This document shows, one piece after another, positions 17,595 to 26,669 of a stretch of DNA of 64,000 nucleotides. This DNA comes from Gammaproteobacteria bacterium (lineage in GTDB: Bacteria > Pseudomonadota > Gammaproteobacteria > Pseudomonadales > Porticoccaceae). The position numbers and the translations under genes are program-made. Position 1 is the stretch's first letter. The number at the start of each line of letters is the position of its first letter. The notes beneath the pieces are model-generated. The model did not search any database, had not been told where the DNA came from, and saw only the letters and a list, made by a program, of their open reading frames with translations. Where the stretch lies: contig JADJET010000014.1 in NCBI GenBank assembly GCA_016708925.1, positions 1-64,000 on the forward strand, given 5' to 3'.

Positions 17595-18088
17595 AGCGAC
17601 CTCGGCTGGTGCTGGCGGCGGCACTGTCGGCGCTGCTGTCGTGGTGGTCGCCCGGCGCGGCGGCGGTCGAGATTCACGACTTCGCTTCCGCCGCGGAGCA
17701 GGAACGCTATCGGGTGTTGATCGAAGAACTGCGCTGCCCGCAGTGCCAGAACCAGAATCTCGCCGCCTCCGATGCTCCCATTGCCGTCGATCTGCGCACC
17801 GAGGTGCTCCGCCTGCTGCGCGAGGGCAAGAGCGATACGGAGATCATCGATTTTCTGGTGGGCCGTTACGGCGACTTCGTGCTCTACCGCCCGCGCTGGC
17901 AGCCCGCGACCTATCTGCTCTGGCTGGGCCCTGGCGCGTTGCTCATCGCTGCGGGGCTCACGGTGGTCCTGGTGGTGCGACGGCAGCGGCGCGCGCCTCC
18001 CAAGGCGGTACTGGATGGCGCGGCACGCGCGACCCTGACGCGGCTGCTGGACGAAAACGACGATAACAGCGCGGGCGACCGTCGATGA
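17591..18088 (+). CDS. ccmH: cytochrome c maturation protein CcmH
   Basis: Thiol-redox component of the heme ligation complex. The 165-residue protein has a signal sequence, then LRCPQCQNQNLAASDA with the active cysteines, a helical region ending GRYGDFVLYRP, and a C-terminal membrane helix. The start is GTG 17591, overlapping the ccmG stop. It is the short single-domain form, with the TPR part encoded separately by ccmI. Confidence 0.93.
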   Translation: MKRPRLVLAAALSALLSWWSPGAAAVEIHDFASAAEQERYRVLIEELRCPQCQNQNLAASDAPIAVDLRTEVLRLLREGKSDTEIIDFLVGRYGDFVLYRPRWQPATYLLWLGPGALLIAAGLTVVLVVRRQRRAPPKAVLDGAARATLTRLLDENDDNSAGDRR

Positions 18089-19308
18089 GCTGGCTGGGAT
18101 TCGGTGGCTTGCTCATCGCGGCGCTGCTGTTTGTCGCCTTGCCTTTGTGGCCGCGCAAGCCCCGGTCACATCGGACGCGCTTGGGCGTGGCCAGCAATGT
18201 CGCGGCCTTTCGCGCGCGGCGGCAGGAACTCGACGAGCAACAGGAACGTGGTGAAATCGACGCCGCGCGTCACCGCGAACTGCTGGCCGAAGCGGAACGG
18301 TTGCTGGTCGCCGATGCGGGAGTCGATTCCGGCACCAACGCGGCGCCGCAGCACGGTGGCGGGGCCTGGTTGCTGGCGCTGGCCGGGATTGTCGTGATCG
18401 GTGTGGCGGTCGCGGGCTACATGCGACTGGGGGCGGTGCCGGATCTGGCGCTGCGCGCGCTGCTGGCGCAGGACAGTGCAACACCCTCCGCGGAACTGGT
18501 GACGCGCCTCAAGACACGGCTGGTACAGCGTCCGGACAACACCTATTACCGCCTTTTCCTGGCGCGGCTGGAACTGGAGGCCGGTCACCCGGAGGCCGCG
18601 CTCGCGGCCTATCGGGAATTATTGCAGCGCGAACCCGATGCCACCCAGGTGCGCGCCGAATACGCGCAGGCACTGTTTCTGGCGGCCGGCAGCCAAATCA
18701 CCGACGGCGTGCGTGCCGAAGCCGAGCAAGTGTTGGCACGGGATCCCGGCAATCCCATTGCCCTGGGGTTGCGCGGCATCAGTGCGTTTCAGGCCGGCGA
18801 CTACCGTGCCGCCATCGCCGCCTGGGATGCCGTCATCGCCGCGGCTCCCGCCAGCGCCGAAGCCGATGCCGTGCGCGGTGCCATCGCCGCCGCGCGCGCC
18901 CGGCTGGGCGAAGCACCGCCGCCCCCGCTGGTGCGGATTGCGGTGACGCTGGGGGCCGGCGTCGCTCCCGACATTGCTCCCGATACGCCGGTATTCGTGT
19001 TCGTCCGCGAATGGCAGGGGCCGCCGATGCCGGTGGCGGCGCGGCGGCTGCGGGTTGCGGATTTGCCGGTCACGCTGGAGTTTGACGACACGGCATCACT
19101 GACGCCGGCGCGTCCGCTGGCATCGATCGGCAAGATCGAGGTGGTGGCGCGCGTGGCCCTGGGGGGTGCGCCCACACCCAGCCCCGGCGATATCGAGGGC
19201 CGCGCGGGGCCTTTCGAGCGCGGCGCGGAAACAGTCGCGGTCGAGTTGGTGATCGACCAGGTGGTGGCTCCTCTTTCCCCTGGCGCGGCCGAATCGCCGC
19301 GACCGTGA
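18085..19308 (+). CDS. ccmI: cytochrome c biogenesis TPR protein CcmI
   Basis: Apocytochrome-binding chaperone that delivers cytochromes to CcmF/H. The 407-residue protein has an N-terminal membrane helix, a cytoplasmic basic loop (FRARRQELDEQQERGEID), a second helix near 95-115, and periplasmic TPR-like repeats (about 125-290) followed by a beta-rich C-terminal domain. The ATGA overlap with ccmH makes it the last ccm gene. Confidence 0.88.
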   Translation: MSWLGFGGLLIAALLFVALPLWPRKPRSHRTRLGVASNVAAFRARRQELDEQQERGEIDAARHRELLAEAERLLVADAGVDSGTNAAPQHGGGAWLLALAGIVVIGVAVAGYMRLGAVPDLALRALLAQDSATPSAELVTRLKTRLVQRPDNTYYRLFLARLELEAGHPEAALAAYRELLQREPDATQVRAEYAQALFLAAGSQITDGVRAEAEQVLARDPGNPIALGLRGISAFQAGDYRAAIAAWDAVIAAAPASAEADAVRGAIAAARARLGEAPPPPLVRIAVTLGAGVAPDIAPDTPVFVFVREWQGPPMPVAARRLRVADLPVTLEFDDTASLTPARPLASIGKIEVVARVALGGAPTPSPGDIEGRAGPFERGAETVAVELVIDQVVAPLSPGAAESPRP

Positions 19309-19380
19309 ATCCGGAACCCGGGTCGGCGGCAATCCGGTAAAATCCGCCGCCTGCACCACCCACTCACTCATGAGCCGCCA

Positions 19381-20148
19381 ATGGCCAGCACCCGCCCCGA
19401 GAGTCGCGAAGCCTACCAGCACCAGCACGATCCGGAAAAAATTGCCGCACGGCTCGAAAGCGGGCCGGAATCCATCTATCTCAAAGACTTTGTCTACGGC
19501 GCCATCGACGGCGCGGTGACCACCTTCGCCGTGGTGGCGGGGGTTGCAGGCGCCGGACTGGCGCCCGGGATCATCATCATTCTGGGTTTTGCCAATCTGC
19601 TGGCGGACGGCTTCAGCATGGCAGTCAGCAATTTCCTGGGCACGCGCGCCGAAAGCCAGTATCGCGATCAGGCGCGGCGGCGCGAACTGGATGAAGTCCA
19701 CAAGTGGCCCGAAGGTGAGCGCGAGGAAGTCAAACAAATTTACGCGCGCAAGGGCTTTGAAGGAGAGCTGCTGGAGCAAGTGGTGAATGTCCTCACCAGC
19801 GACAAGGATCGCTGGGTGGACGTGATGCTCCAGGAAGAACACGGCATGAGCCTGACCGACCATCATGCCGGGCGCGCCGGTCTCGCGACCTTCGCCGCCT
19901 TCCTGCTGGTGGGGTTGATTCCGTTGCTGCCCTATCTGCTCAACTGGACAGGTGCGACGCAGATTGCGGCGCCATTCCTGTGGAGCGCGATCATGACCAG
20001 CGTGGCTTTCTTCTGGGTGGGTGCTCTCAAGGGGCGCTTCGTGAATCAATCCTGGCTGCTGTCCGGGGGAGAAACTCTCGGCATCGGTGGCGCTGCGGCG
20101 GCGATGGCCTATGGCGTGGGCATACTGCTGAAAGATCTGGTGGGCTGA
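19381..20148 (+). CDS. VIT1/CCC1-family transporter
   Basis: A 255-residue membrane protein of the VIT family, which moves Fe2+ or Mn2+. The first helix region reads DFVYGAIDGAVTTFAVVAG. A cytoplasmic helical insert (about 85-150, rich in Glu such as YRDQARRRELDE and EEVKQIYARKG) matches the metal-binding domain of CCC1 proteins. Three further helices end in GGAAAAMAYGVGILL. Metal preference cannot be told from sequence. It stands alone 72 bases after ccmI. Confidence 0.85.
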   Translation: MASTRPESREAYQHQHDPEKIAARLESGPESIYLKDFVYGAIDGAVTTFAVVAGVAGAGLAPGIIIILGFANLLADGFSMAVSNFLGTRAESQYRDQARRRELDEVHKWPEGEREEVKQIYARKGFEGELLEQVVNVLTSDKDRWVDVMLQEEHGMSLTDHHAGRAGLATFAAFLLVGLIPLLPYLLNWTGATQIAAPFLWSAIMTSVAFFWVGALKGRFVNQSWLLSGGETLGIGGAAAAMAYGVGILLKDLVG

Positions 20149-20283
20149 GGGCGACTACCCTGACTGTGACTTTGGAGTCAGGCATCGCCGTTGTTCGCCC
20201 GCACGCCGGCTCTTAAGGTTGGCGTCCGCCGGGAATTCAATGCCGGTTGAGTCACATCCCATAATTTTCCGCGTGAGACTGCC

Positions 20284-21447
20284 ATGAATTTCGATATCTC
20301 CGAAGAACAGAAAATGATTTATGGCTACGGCGCGGAGCTGGCCAAAACCTACGACCGCGCCTACTGGATGGAGCACGCCCGCGCCCACCGTTTTCCCGAG
20401 GCGATGTATCAGCAGATCGCCGCCGACGGCTTTCTCGGCACCATGGTGCCGGAAGCCTACGGCGGTTCCGGGCTCGGCATGACCGAGATGCTGCTGTTTC
20501 AGGAAGGCCTGGCGAATCAGGGCATTCCGCTGCTGAGTCTGGTGATCGGCGCCACCATGTCCATGGGGCCAATCGCCGAGCACGGCACCGAGCAACAAAA
20601 ACAGCGCTTTTTGCCCGCCGCCTGCAAAGGCGAGCTCCGCTTCTGTTTCGCCATCACCGAGCCGGACGCCGGCACCAACACCATCCGCATCTCGACCCTG
20701 GCCAAGTCCAAAGCCGACGGACGCTTCAGCCTGTCGGGTCGCAAGACCTATATTACCGACGCGGGCGAGTCGGACTATGCGCTGGTGGTCGCGCGCACCA
20801 CGGCCCATACCGAAGTCAAACGCAAGACCGACGGTTTCACGCTGTTTCTGGTGGACCTCAGGGCAAAAGGCATCGAAATGCACCCGATCCCGGTGAGCGT
20901 GCCGCTGCCGGAAATCCAGTATCAGGTGTTCTTCGACGACGTCGATCTGGGCCCGGAAGACGTGCTGGGTGAAGTCGGCAAGGGCTTCAACATTTTGTTC
21001 GAATCCCTCAATCCCGAGCGTATTCTCGGCGGCGCCATCTGTTCCGGTGTGGGCCGCTATGCGCTGGAAAAAGCGGTGGCCTATGCCTGCGAACGCGTCG
21101 TGTTCAACGGCCCCATCGGCGCCTATCAGGCGCTGCAACACCCGCTCGCCAAAGCCAGGACCGAAATCGAGCTGGCTTCGTTGATGGCGCGCAAGGCGGC
21201 CTGGCTGTTCGATCAGGGCCTGCCCTGCGGCGCCGAGGCCAACATGGCCAAGCTCGCGGCATCCCAGGCCGGCGTCAATGCCGTGGACGCCTCGTTGCAG
21301 TGTTTTGGCGGCAACGGCTTCACCCAGGAGTACGGCATTTTCGATCTCTACCCGCTGGTGCGGCTCACCAAGACCGCGCCGGTCAATAACGAAATGATCC
21401 TGAACTACATCGCCGAGCATGTCCTCGGCCTGCCGCGATCCTATTGA
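20284..21447 (+). CDS. acyl-CoA dehydrogenase, tandem copy 1 of 4
   Basis: FAD-dependent alpha,beta-dehydrogenation of an acyl-CoA. The 387-residue protein has ITEPDAGTNT (FAD/substrate region, 125-134), a beta domain to about 225 and the helical C-terminal domain with CFGGNGFTQEYG. The usual C-terminal catalytic Glu (in YEGT of MCAD) is Ala365 in KTAPVNNEM. Glu245 in LNPERI lies where isovaleryl- and long-chain enzymes keep their base, so it is probably the base here. First of four same-length genes with 24-40-base gaps. Substrate unknown. Confidence 0.85.
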   Translation: MNFDISEEQKMIYGYGAELAKTYDRAYWMEHARAHRFPEAMYQQIAADGFLGTMVPEAYGGSGLGMTEMLLFQEGLANQGIPLLSLVIGATMSMGPIAEHGTEQQKQRFLPAACKGELRFCFAITEPDAGTNTIRISTLAKSKADGRFSLSGRKTYITDAGESDYALVVARTTAHTEVKRKTDGFTLFLVDLRAKGIEMHPIPVSVPLPEIQYQVFFDDVDLGPEDVLGEVGKGFNILFESLNPERILGGAICSGVGRYALEKAVAYACERVVFNGPIGAYQALQHPLAKARTEIELASLMARKAAWLFDQGLPCGAEANMAKLAASQAGVNAVDASLQCFGGNGFTQEYGIFDLYPLVRLTKTAPVNNEMILNYIAEHVLGLPRSY

Positions 21448-21474
21448 TCGCCCATCAGCAGCGGAGACGGCGTC

Positions 21475-22638
21475 ATGGATTTCATGCTTTCCGACGAACA
21501 GAAAATGATTTTCGAATACGGCCGCAGTCTGGCCGCCGACATCGGCCGCGATTACTGGGTCGAGTGCGCGGAAAAAGGCTGCTTCCCGGACAAGATGTAT
21601 AAAAAAGTCGCGCAGGACGGCTTCGTCGGCGTCATGGTGCCGGAGGCCTACGGTGGCGCCGGACTCGGCATGACCGAGATGGCGCTGTTCAACGAAAGCC
21701 TGGCGGAGCAGGGCATGCCGCTGTTGAGCCTGGTGGTGGGCGCCACCATGGGTCTCAGCCTGATCGCGAGTTTCGGCACCGAGGCGCAGAAGAAAAAATA
21801 TCTGCCGCCCGCCTGCGCCGGCGACACGCGCTTCTGTTTTGCGATTACCGAGCCGGATGCCGGTACCAACTCGATGCGTATTTCCACCATCGCCAAGCCG
21901 CAGCCCGACGGCAGTTTCAAGCTCACCGGCCGCAAGGTGTACATCACCGACGCGCAGGAGTCGGACTACATGGTGCTGGTGACCCGCACCACGCCGCTCG
22001 CCGATGTGAAGCGCAAGACCGATGGTTTCACGCTGTTCATCGTGGACACCAAGGCCAAGGGCATCGAGATGCACCCGATCCCGGTCAGCGTGAAAATTCC
22101 CGAGACGCAATATCAGGTTTTCTTCGACGACGTGCAGCTGACGCCGGATCAGGTGCTGGGCGAAGTGGATCGCGGCTTCGACATTCTGTTCCACACCCTG
22201 AATCCCGAGCGTATTCTGGTGGGTGCGATCTGCGCCGGCCTCGGGCGTTATGCGCTGGGGCGGGCGGTGGAATACGCCAACGAGCGCGTCGTATTCAAAG
22301 GCCCCATCGGCGCCTATCAGGCATTGCAGCATCCGCTCGCGAAAGCCAGGACCGAAATCGAACTGGCCGCGCTGATGACCTACAAGGCGGCCTGGCTGTT
22401 CGATCAGGGCCAGCCCTGCGGGCCGGAGGCCAACATGGCCAAGCTGGCCGGCTCCGAGGCCTGCATCAAGGCGGTCGATGCCTCGCTCCAGTGTTTCGGG
22501 GGCAACGGGTTCACCAAGGAATACGGCATTTTCGATCTGTTTCCCGTCGCGCGCTTGATGCGCACCATTCCCTTCAACAACGAAATGATCCACAACTACA
22601 TCGCCGAACATGTGATGGGCCTGCCGCGTTCCTACTGA
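21475..22638 (+). CDS. acyl-CoA dehydrogenase, tandem copy 2 of 4
   Basis: The 387-residue paralogue is collinear with copy 1 without visible gaps. ITEPDAGTNS and LNPERI are kept, and residue 365 is Ile (RTIPFNNEM), again with no C-terminal catalytic Glu. Its N-terminus (MDFMLSDEQKMIFEYG, then DIGRDYWVECAEKG) differs most from copies 1 and 3, and FPVARLM replaces YPLVRLT near the active site, hinting at another chain length or branching. AGCGGAGA precedes ATG 21475. Confidence 0.85.
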   Translation: MDFMLSDEQKMIFEYGRSLAADIGRDYWVECAEKGCFPDKMYKKVAQDGFVGVMVPEAYGGAGLGMTEMALFNESLAEQGMPLLSLVVGATMGLSLIASFGTEAQKKKYLPPACAGDTRFCFAITEPDAGTNSMRISTIAKPQPDGSFKLTGRKVYITDAQESDYMVLVTRTTPLADVKRKTDGFTLFIVDTKAKGIEMHPIPVSVKIPETQYQVFFDDVQLTPDQVLGEVDRGFDILFHTLNPERILVGAICAGLGRYALGRAVEYANERVVFKGPIGAYQALQHPLAKARTEIELAALMTYKAAWLFDQGQPCGPEANMAKLAGSEACIKAVDASLQCFGGNGFTKEYGIFDLFPVARLMRTIPFNNEMIHNYIAEHVMGLPRSY

Positions 22639-22662
22639 GCGCGGTCACCAGCGGAGGACCGA

Positions 22663-23826
22663 ATGGATTTTGAACTGAGCCAGGAACAGACGATGATTTA
22701 CGAGTACGGCGCGAGTCTGGCCAAGACTTACGATCGTGCCTACTGGATGGAGCACGCCGAGCGTCGTGCGTTTCCCGAAGCCATGTACAAGCAGATCGCC
22801 GCTGACGGTTTTGTCGGCACCATCGTGCCCGAGGCCTACGGCGGCGCCGGGCTCGGCATGCTGGAGATGAATCTGTTCATGGAAGGTCTGTCCAACCAGG
22901 GTATTCCGCTGCTGAGTCTGGTGATCGGCGCCACCATGTCCCTCGGACCGATCGGCGTGCACGGTACCGAGGCGCAGAAGCAGAAATATCTGCCGGCCGC
23001 CTGCAAGGGCGATATCCGTTTCTGTTTCGCCATCACCGAGCCCGACGCCGGCACCAACACGATCCGCGCCACCACCATCGCCAAACCGGCCGCGAACGGT
23101 CGCTTCAAACTCAATGGGCGCAAGACCTACATCACCGATGGCAAGGAATCCGATTACGCCCTGGTGGTGACGCGCACCACGCCGCACACCGAAGTGAAGC
23201 GCAAAACCGATGGCTTTACGCTGTTCATCGTCGATACCAAAGCCAAGGGCATCGAGATGCACCCGATTCCGGTGAGCGTGCCGGTGCCGGAGGTGCAGTA
23301 TCAGGTATTCTTCGACGACGTCGATCTCGGTCCCGAGGACGTGCTGGGTGAAGTCGGCAAGGGTTTCGATATTTTGTTCGAGTGCCTCAATCCCGAGCGC
23401 ATCCTGGTCGGCGCCATCAGTTGCGGCCTGGGTCGCTTTGCGATGGACAAGGCCGTGGCCTACGCCAATGAGCGCGTGGTATTCAACGGCCCCATCGGCG
23501 CGTACCAGGCGTTACAACACCCGCTCGCCAAGGCCAAGACCGAAATCGAACTGTCTTCGCTGATGACGCGCAAGGCCGCCTGGCTGTTCGATCAAGGCCT
23601 GCCCTGCGGCGCCGAATCCAACATGGCCAAGTATGCGGCGGCCGAAGCGTCGATCCACGCCGTGGACGCGTCCCTGCAATGTTTCGGCGGCAACGGTTTC
23701 ACCAAGGAATACGGCATTTTCGATATCTATCCGCTCGCCAGGCTGTTCCGCACCGCGCCGCTCAACAGCGAGATGGTGCTGAACTATATCGGCGAACACG
23801 TCATGGGGCTGCCGCGCTCCTACTGA
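22663..23826 (+). CDS. acyl-CoA dehydrogenase, tandem copy 3 of 4
   Basis: The 387-residue paralogue reads closest to copy 1 at the N-terminus (SLAKTYDRAYWMEHAE) and to copy 4 at the C-terminus (FRTAPLNSEMVLNYI). This mosaic pattern is what unequal crossing-over or gene conversion in a tandem array would give. ITEPDAGTNT and Glu245 in LNPERI are kept, with Ala at 365. AGCGGAGG precedes the ATG. Confidence 0.85.
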   Translation: MDFELSQEQTMIYEYGASLAKTYDRAYWMEHAERRAFPEAMYKQIAADGFVGTIVPEAYGGAGLGMLEMNLFMEGLSNQGIPLLSLVIGATMSLGPIGVHGTEAQKQKYLPAACKGDIRFCFAITEPDAGTNTIRATTIAKPAANGRFKLNGRKTYITDGKESDYALVVTRTTPHTEVKRKTDGFTLFIVDTKAKGIEMHPIPVSVPVPEVQYQVFFDDVDLGPEDVLGEVGKGFDILFECLNPERILVGAISCGLGRFAMDKAVAYANERVVFNGPIGAYQALQHPLAKAKTEIELSSLMTRKAAWLFDQGLPCGAESNMAKYAAAEASIHAVDASLQCFGGNGFTKEYGIFDIYPLARLFRTAPLNSEMVLNYIGEHVMGLPRSY

Positions 23827-23866
23827 GCGGGCGCGTTACTCAACCATTAGCGCAACCGGAGTTGTC

Positions 23867-25030
23867 ATGGATTTTGCACTGTCTGAAGAACAGAAAATGA
23901 TTTACGAGTACGGCCAGAGCCTGGTCAAGCAGTTCGACCGCGCCTACTGGGTCGATTGCGCCGAACACAAGCGCTTCCCCACCGACATGTACAAGCAGGT
24001 GGCGGCGGACGGTTTCGTCGGCATCATGGTGCCCGAGGCCCACGGCGGCGCCGGGCTCGGCATGCTGGAAATGGTGCTGTTTCAGGAAGGTCTGTCGAAT
24101 GTCGGTATTCCGCTGCTGAGTCTGGTGGTGGGCGCCACCATGTCGCTGGCGCCCATCGGCGATCACGGCACCGACGCGCAAAAACAGAAATATCTGCCCG
24201 CTGGTTGCAAGGGCGACATCCGGTTTTGTTTCGCGATCACCGAGCCCGATGCCGGCACCAACACCATGCGCGCCACCACCATGATCAAGGACGCGGGCAA
24301 CGGTCGCTTCAAACTGAACGGCCGCAAGACCTTCATCACCGACGCGAAAGAATCCGATTACATGCTGGTGGTGACCCGCAACGTGGCCCACACCGAGGTC
24401 AAGAAAAAGACCGACGGCTTCACCATCGTGATCGTGGACACCAAGGCCAAGGGCATCGAGATGCACCCCATCGACGTCAGCATCCACATGCCCGAGGTGC
24501 AGTATCAGGTGTTCTTCGACGACGTCGACGTCGGGCCGGAAGATATTCTCGGCGAAGTCGGCAAGGGCTTCGAAATCCTGTTCGAATCCTTGAACCCCGA
24601 GCGCATCATTCTCGCCTCGGTCTGCACCGGTATGGGCCGCTACGCCCTTGAAAAAGCCGTCGCCTACGCCAACGAGCGCGTCGTGTTCAACGGTCCCATC
24701 GGCGCCTATCAGGCGTTGCAACACCCGCTCGCCAAGGGCAAGACCGAGATCGAGCTGGCTTCGCTGATGACGCGCAAGGCCGCCTGGCTGTTCGACCGCC
24801 GCCTGCCCTGCGGCGCCGAATCCAACATGGCCAAGTACTCCGCCGCCGAAGCGGCGATCCACGCCATCGACGCCTCGTTGCAATGTTTCGGCGGCAACGG
24901 TTTCACCAAGGAGTATGGCATTTTCGACATGTATCCCATGGCGCGCCTGCTGCGCACCGCGCCGCTCAACAGCGAGATGGTGCTGAACTATATCGCCGAG
25001 CATGTGATGGGGTTGCCGCGCTCGTACTGA
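23867..25030 (+). CDS. acyl-CoA dehydrogenase, tandem copy 4 of 4
   Basis: The last 387-residue copy has ITEPDAGTNT, LNPERI with the candidate base Glu245, and Ala365. It shows local differences at surfaces and the acyl-binding region (DCAEHKRFPTDMY and VSIHMPEVQ). An AACCGGAG site precedes the ATG after a 40-base gap. Dispersed repeats begin 10 bases after its stop, so the array ends here. Confidence 0.85.
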   Translation: MDFALSEEQKMIYEYGQSLVKQFDRAYWVDCAEHKRFPTDMYKQVAADGFVGIMVPEAHGGAGLGMLEMVLFQEGLSNVGIPLLSLVVGATMSLAPIGDHGTDAQKQKYLPAGCKGDIRFCFAITEPDAGTNTMRATTMIKDAGNGRFKLNGRKTFITDAKESDYMLVVTRNVAHTEVKKKTDGFTIVIVDTKAKGIEMHPIDVSIHMPEVQYQVFFDDVDVGPEDILGEVGKGFEILFESLNPERIILASVCTGMGRYALEKAVAYANERVVFNGPIGAYQALQHPLAKGKTEIELASLMTRKAAWLFDRRLPCGAESNMAKYSAAEAAIHAIDASLQCFGGNGFTKEYGIFDMYPMARLLRTAPLNSEMVLNYIAEHVMGLPRSY

Positions 25031-25040
25031 AAGCGCCCGG

Positions 25041-25160
25041 AATAACCACACAATCGTTGTTCCCGCCCCGGCGAAGGCGGGGACAGGGGTGACGGAGGGG
25101 AACCCGGAAGTATCAGCGCCTTCTGGATGCCCGCTTCCGCGGGCATGACGATTATTCAGT
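25041..25160. repeat. dispersed GTTCCCGC-type repeat, copy 2
   Basis: The same family as the element at 1966: AATAACCACACAATCG, then GTTCCCGCC arms, the CTTCTGGATGCCCG core and GCGGGCATGACGATTATTCAG. An insert (GACAGGGGTGACGG) interrupts the central part. Confidence 0.75.
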
Positions 25161-25279
25161 CGTAGGGCGGATAAGCGGAGCGCATCCGCGAGGATTGCGG
25201 CTCCGCTCTTGCCGTCCGGCGCGTGGCTTCTTTCGGTGGGTGCGCTGCGCTTACCCACCCTACGATGCCTTTTCACACA
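25161..25279. repeat. dispersed CGTAGGGCGG...CCACCCTACG repeat, copy 1
   Basis: About 119 bases starting CGTAGGGCGGATAAGCG, containing GCGCATCCGC and TTTCGGTGGGTGCGCTGCG, and ending CCACCCTACGATGCCTTTTC. The outer arms CGTAGGGcGG and CCACCCTACG are an inverted repeat. A second copy lies at 40295, also next to a GTTCCCGC-type element, so the two families travel as a composite. From 25280 to 25416 I see only the leader of the next gene. Confidence 0.75.
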
Positions 25280-25416
25280 GCTTCTTCCGCGGGCTGACGG
25301 TTATTCAGAGCATCCTCAAGGGGTGGCTATCCGGGTTGCCGAGTAGCCGCCGTCGCTGCTTTTCGGCGACCTGATAGGATAGGAGCGCAGTCCGGATCAG
25401 GCCTCGGAGCGCTCCG

Positions 25417-25887
25417 ATGAATAGCGACATAACAAACCTGCGCACTACTTTGCGACGCTGGACCCTGATCCTGGGCGTCGCACAAATCACGCTGGGCTGT
25501 CTCGTCGGCCTGATTCCGCCGAGCGCGGTGCCCTGGTTTCGCGGCATCGTGATGGCCCATATCGAGTTCACCGTCAATGGCATCCTGATGGTCGCCTTCG
25601 GCTTTCTGGTCCCGGAGCTGAACCTGCGCGCTGCCGCGCTCAAAGCCTGGTTCGCTCTCCTGCAGATCGGGACCTGGAGCAACGGCGTTGCGGGTCTGGT
25701 CGGTGGGCTGCTTGGCTATGCCTCGGTACTGATGCCGACCATCGCCGCGAAATTCCCGCCGCCCGCCGGCCTCGACCACTGGGCGGTCACCGGCTTGTTG
25801 CAACTGTGCGGCGTGACCATCCTGCTGGCGCTGGGGCTTACGCTCTGGGGCCTGCTGAAACGCGAGCGGCCAATCAGCGCCGGGTAA
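25417..25887 (+). CDS. four-helix membrane protein, styrene-oxide-isomerase-like
   Basis: A 156-residue integral membrane protein with four hydrophobic segments. The order AHIEFTVNGILMVAFGF, then PEL, then GTWSN recalls styrene oxide isomerase (StyC): His48 and Asn54 keep the spacing of its heme-ligand His and active-site Asn, and W87-S88-N89 fits the WSN motif. The Tyr that follows four residues later in StyC is Gly93 here. The match is from memory and partial. It could instead be an uncharacterised relative. It lies before a dienelactone hydrolase gene. Confidence 0.45.
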   Translation: MNSDITNLRTTLRRWTLILGVAQITLGCLVGLIPPSAVPWFRGIVMAHIEFTVNGILMVAFGFLVPELNLRAAALKAWFALLQIGTWSNGVAGLVGGLLGYASVLMPTIAAKFPPPAGLDHWAVTGLLQLCGVTILLALGLTLWGLLKRERPISAG

Positions 25888-25951
25888 GCGCGGGGCGGGA
25901 ACTTCGCTACAATCCGGTGCGTTGCCCAAACAAAACATCAGGAGGTTCAAG

Positions 25952-26659
25952 ATGATTCAGAAAGCCATGGTCGATATCAAAACGTCAGATGGCGCCATGC
26001 CGGCGCACTGGATGCTGCCCGCCGGCCCCGGGCCTTTCCCCGGCGTGATCGTGCTGATGGAAGCCTTCGGTCTGGTCAAGCACATCGAAGAGGTTTCCGA
26101 GCGGCTGGCGGGCGAGGGCTACGCGGTGCTGGCGCCCGATCTCTACTACCGCCAACTGCCCGACAACAAGACCGGCTACGACGAGCTGCCCAAGGCCATC
26201 GGCCTGATGCAGAAAGTGGATGACAAGAAATTTGTCGAGGACATGAAAGCCGCGTTCGCCTTCATGGAGCACAGCGGCAAGGTGCGCGCCGACAGGATCG
26301 GCGTCACCGGCTTCTGCATGGGTGGGCGCCTCACTTTCCTCACTGCCGCCGCGTTGCCCGATCAGGTGGCCGCCGCCGCGCCCTTCTACGGCGGCGGTAT
26401 CGCCAATCATCTCGGCCAGGCGAGCGCGATCAAGGCGCCCATGCTGTTGTTCTTCGCCGACAAGGATGGCTTCATTCCGCTGGACCAGGTCCAGGCGGTG
26501 GATGCCAAACTCAAGGAACTGGGCAAGGACTACCGCATCAAGCGTTATGCGGACGCCGATCACGGCTTCTTCTGCAACCACCGCGCGTCCTACAACGAAA
26601 CGGCGGCCAAGGATGCCTGGGGCGAGTTGAAGACTTTCCTGGCCAGCAAGCTGGCCTGA
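25952..26659 (+). CDS. dienelactone hydrolase family protein
   Basis: A 235-residue alpha/beta hydrolase with the DLH catalytic triad: nucleophile Cys in GFCMGG, Asp in FFADKDGF and His in DADHGFF. Carboxymethylenebutenolidases open the lactone in chlorocatechol-type pathways, but the family is broad. ATG 25952 is preferred over an upstream TTG because GGAGG sits 7 bases before it. It is probably cotranscribed with the upstream membrane gene (64-base gap). Confidence 0.85.
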   Translation: MIQKAMVDIKTSDGAMPAHWMLPAGPGPFPGVIVLMEAFGLVKHIEEVSERLAGEGYAVLAPDLYYRQLPDNKTGYDELPKAIGLMQKVDDKKFVEDMKAAFAFMEHSGKVRADRIGVTGFCMGGRLTFLTAAALPDQVAAAAPFYGGGIANHLGQASAIKAPMLLFFADKDGFIPLDQVQAVDAKLKELGKDYRIKRYADADHGFFCNHRASYNETAAKDAWGELKTFLASKLA

Positions 26660-26669
26660 GGAGGCTCTG

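Noticed and set aside
15006..17624. Very long minus-strand open frame opposite ccmE-ccmG
   Set aside because: It is rich in His, Gln, Arg and Ala with no domain pattern, as expected opposite GC-rich coding sequence.
20155..22611. 818-codon minus-strand open frame opposite the dehydrogenase array
   Set aside because: It repeats the antisense of two paralogues and has no recognisable protein features.
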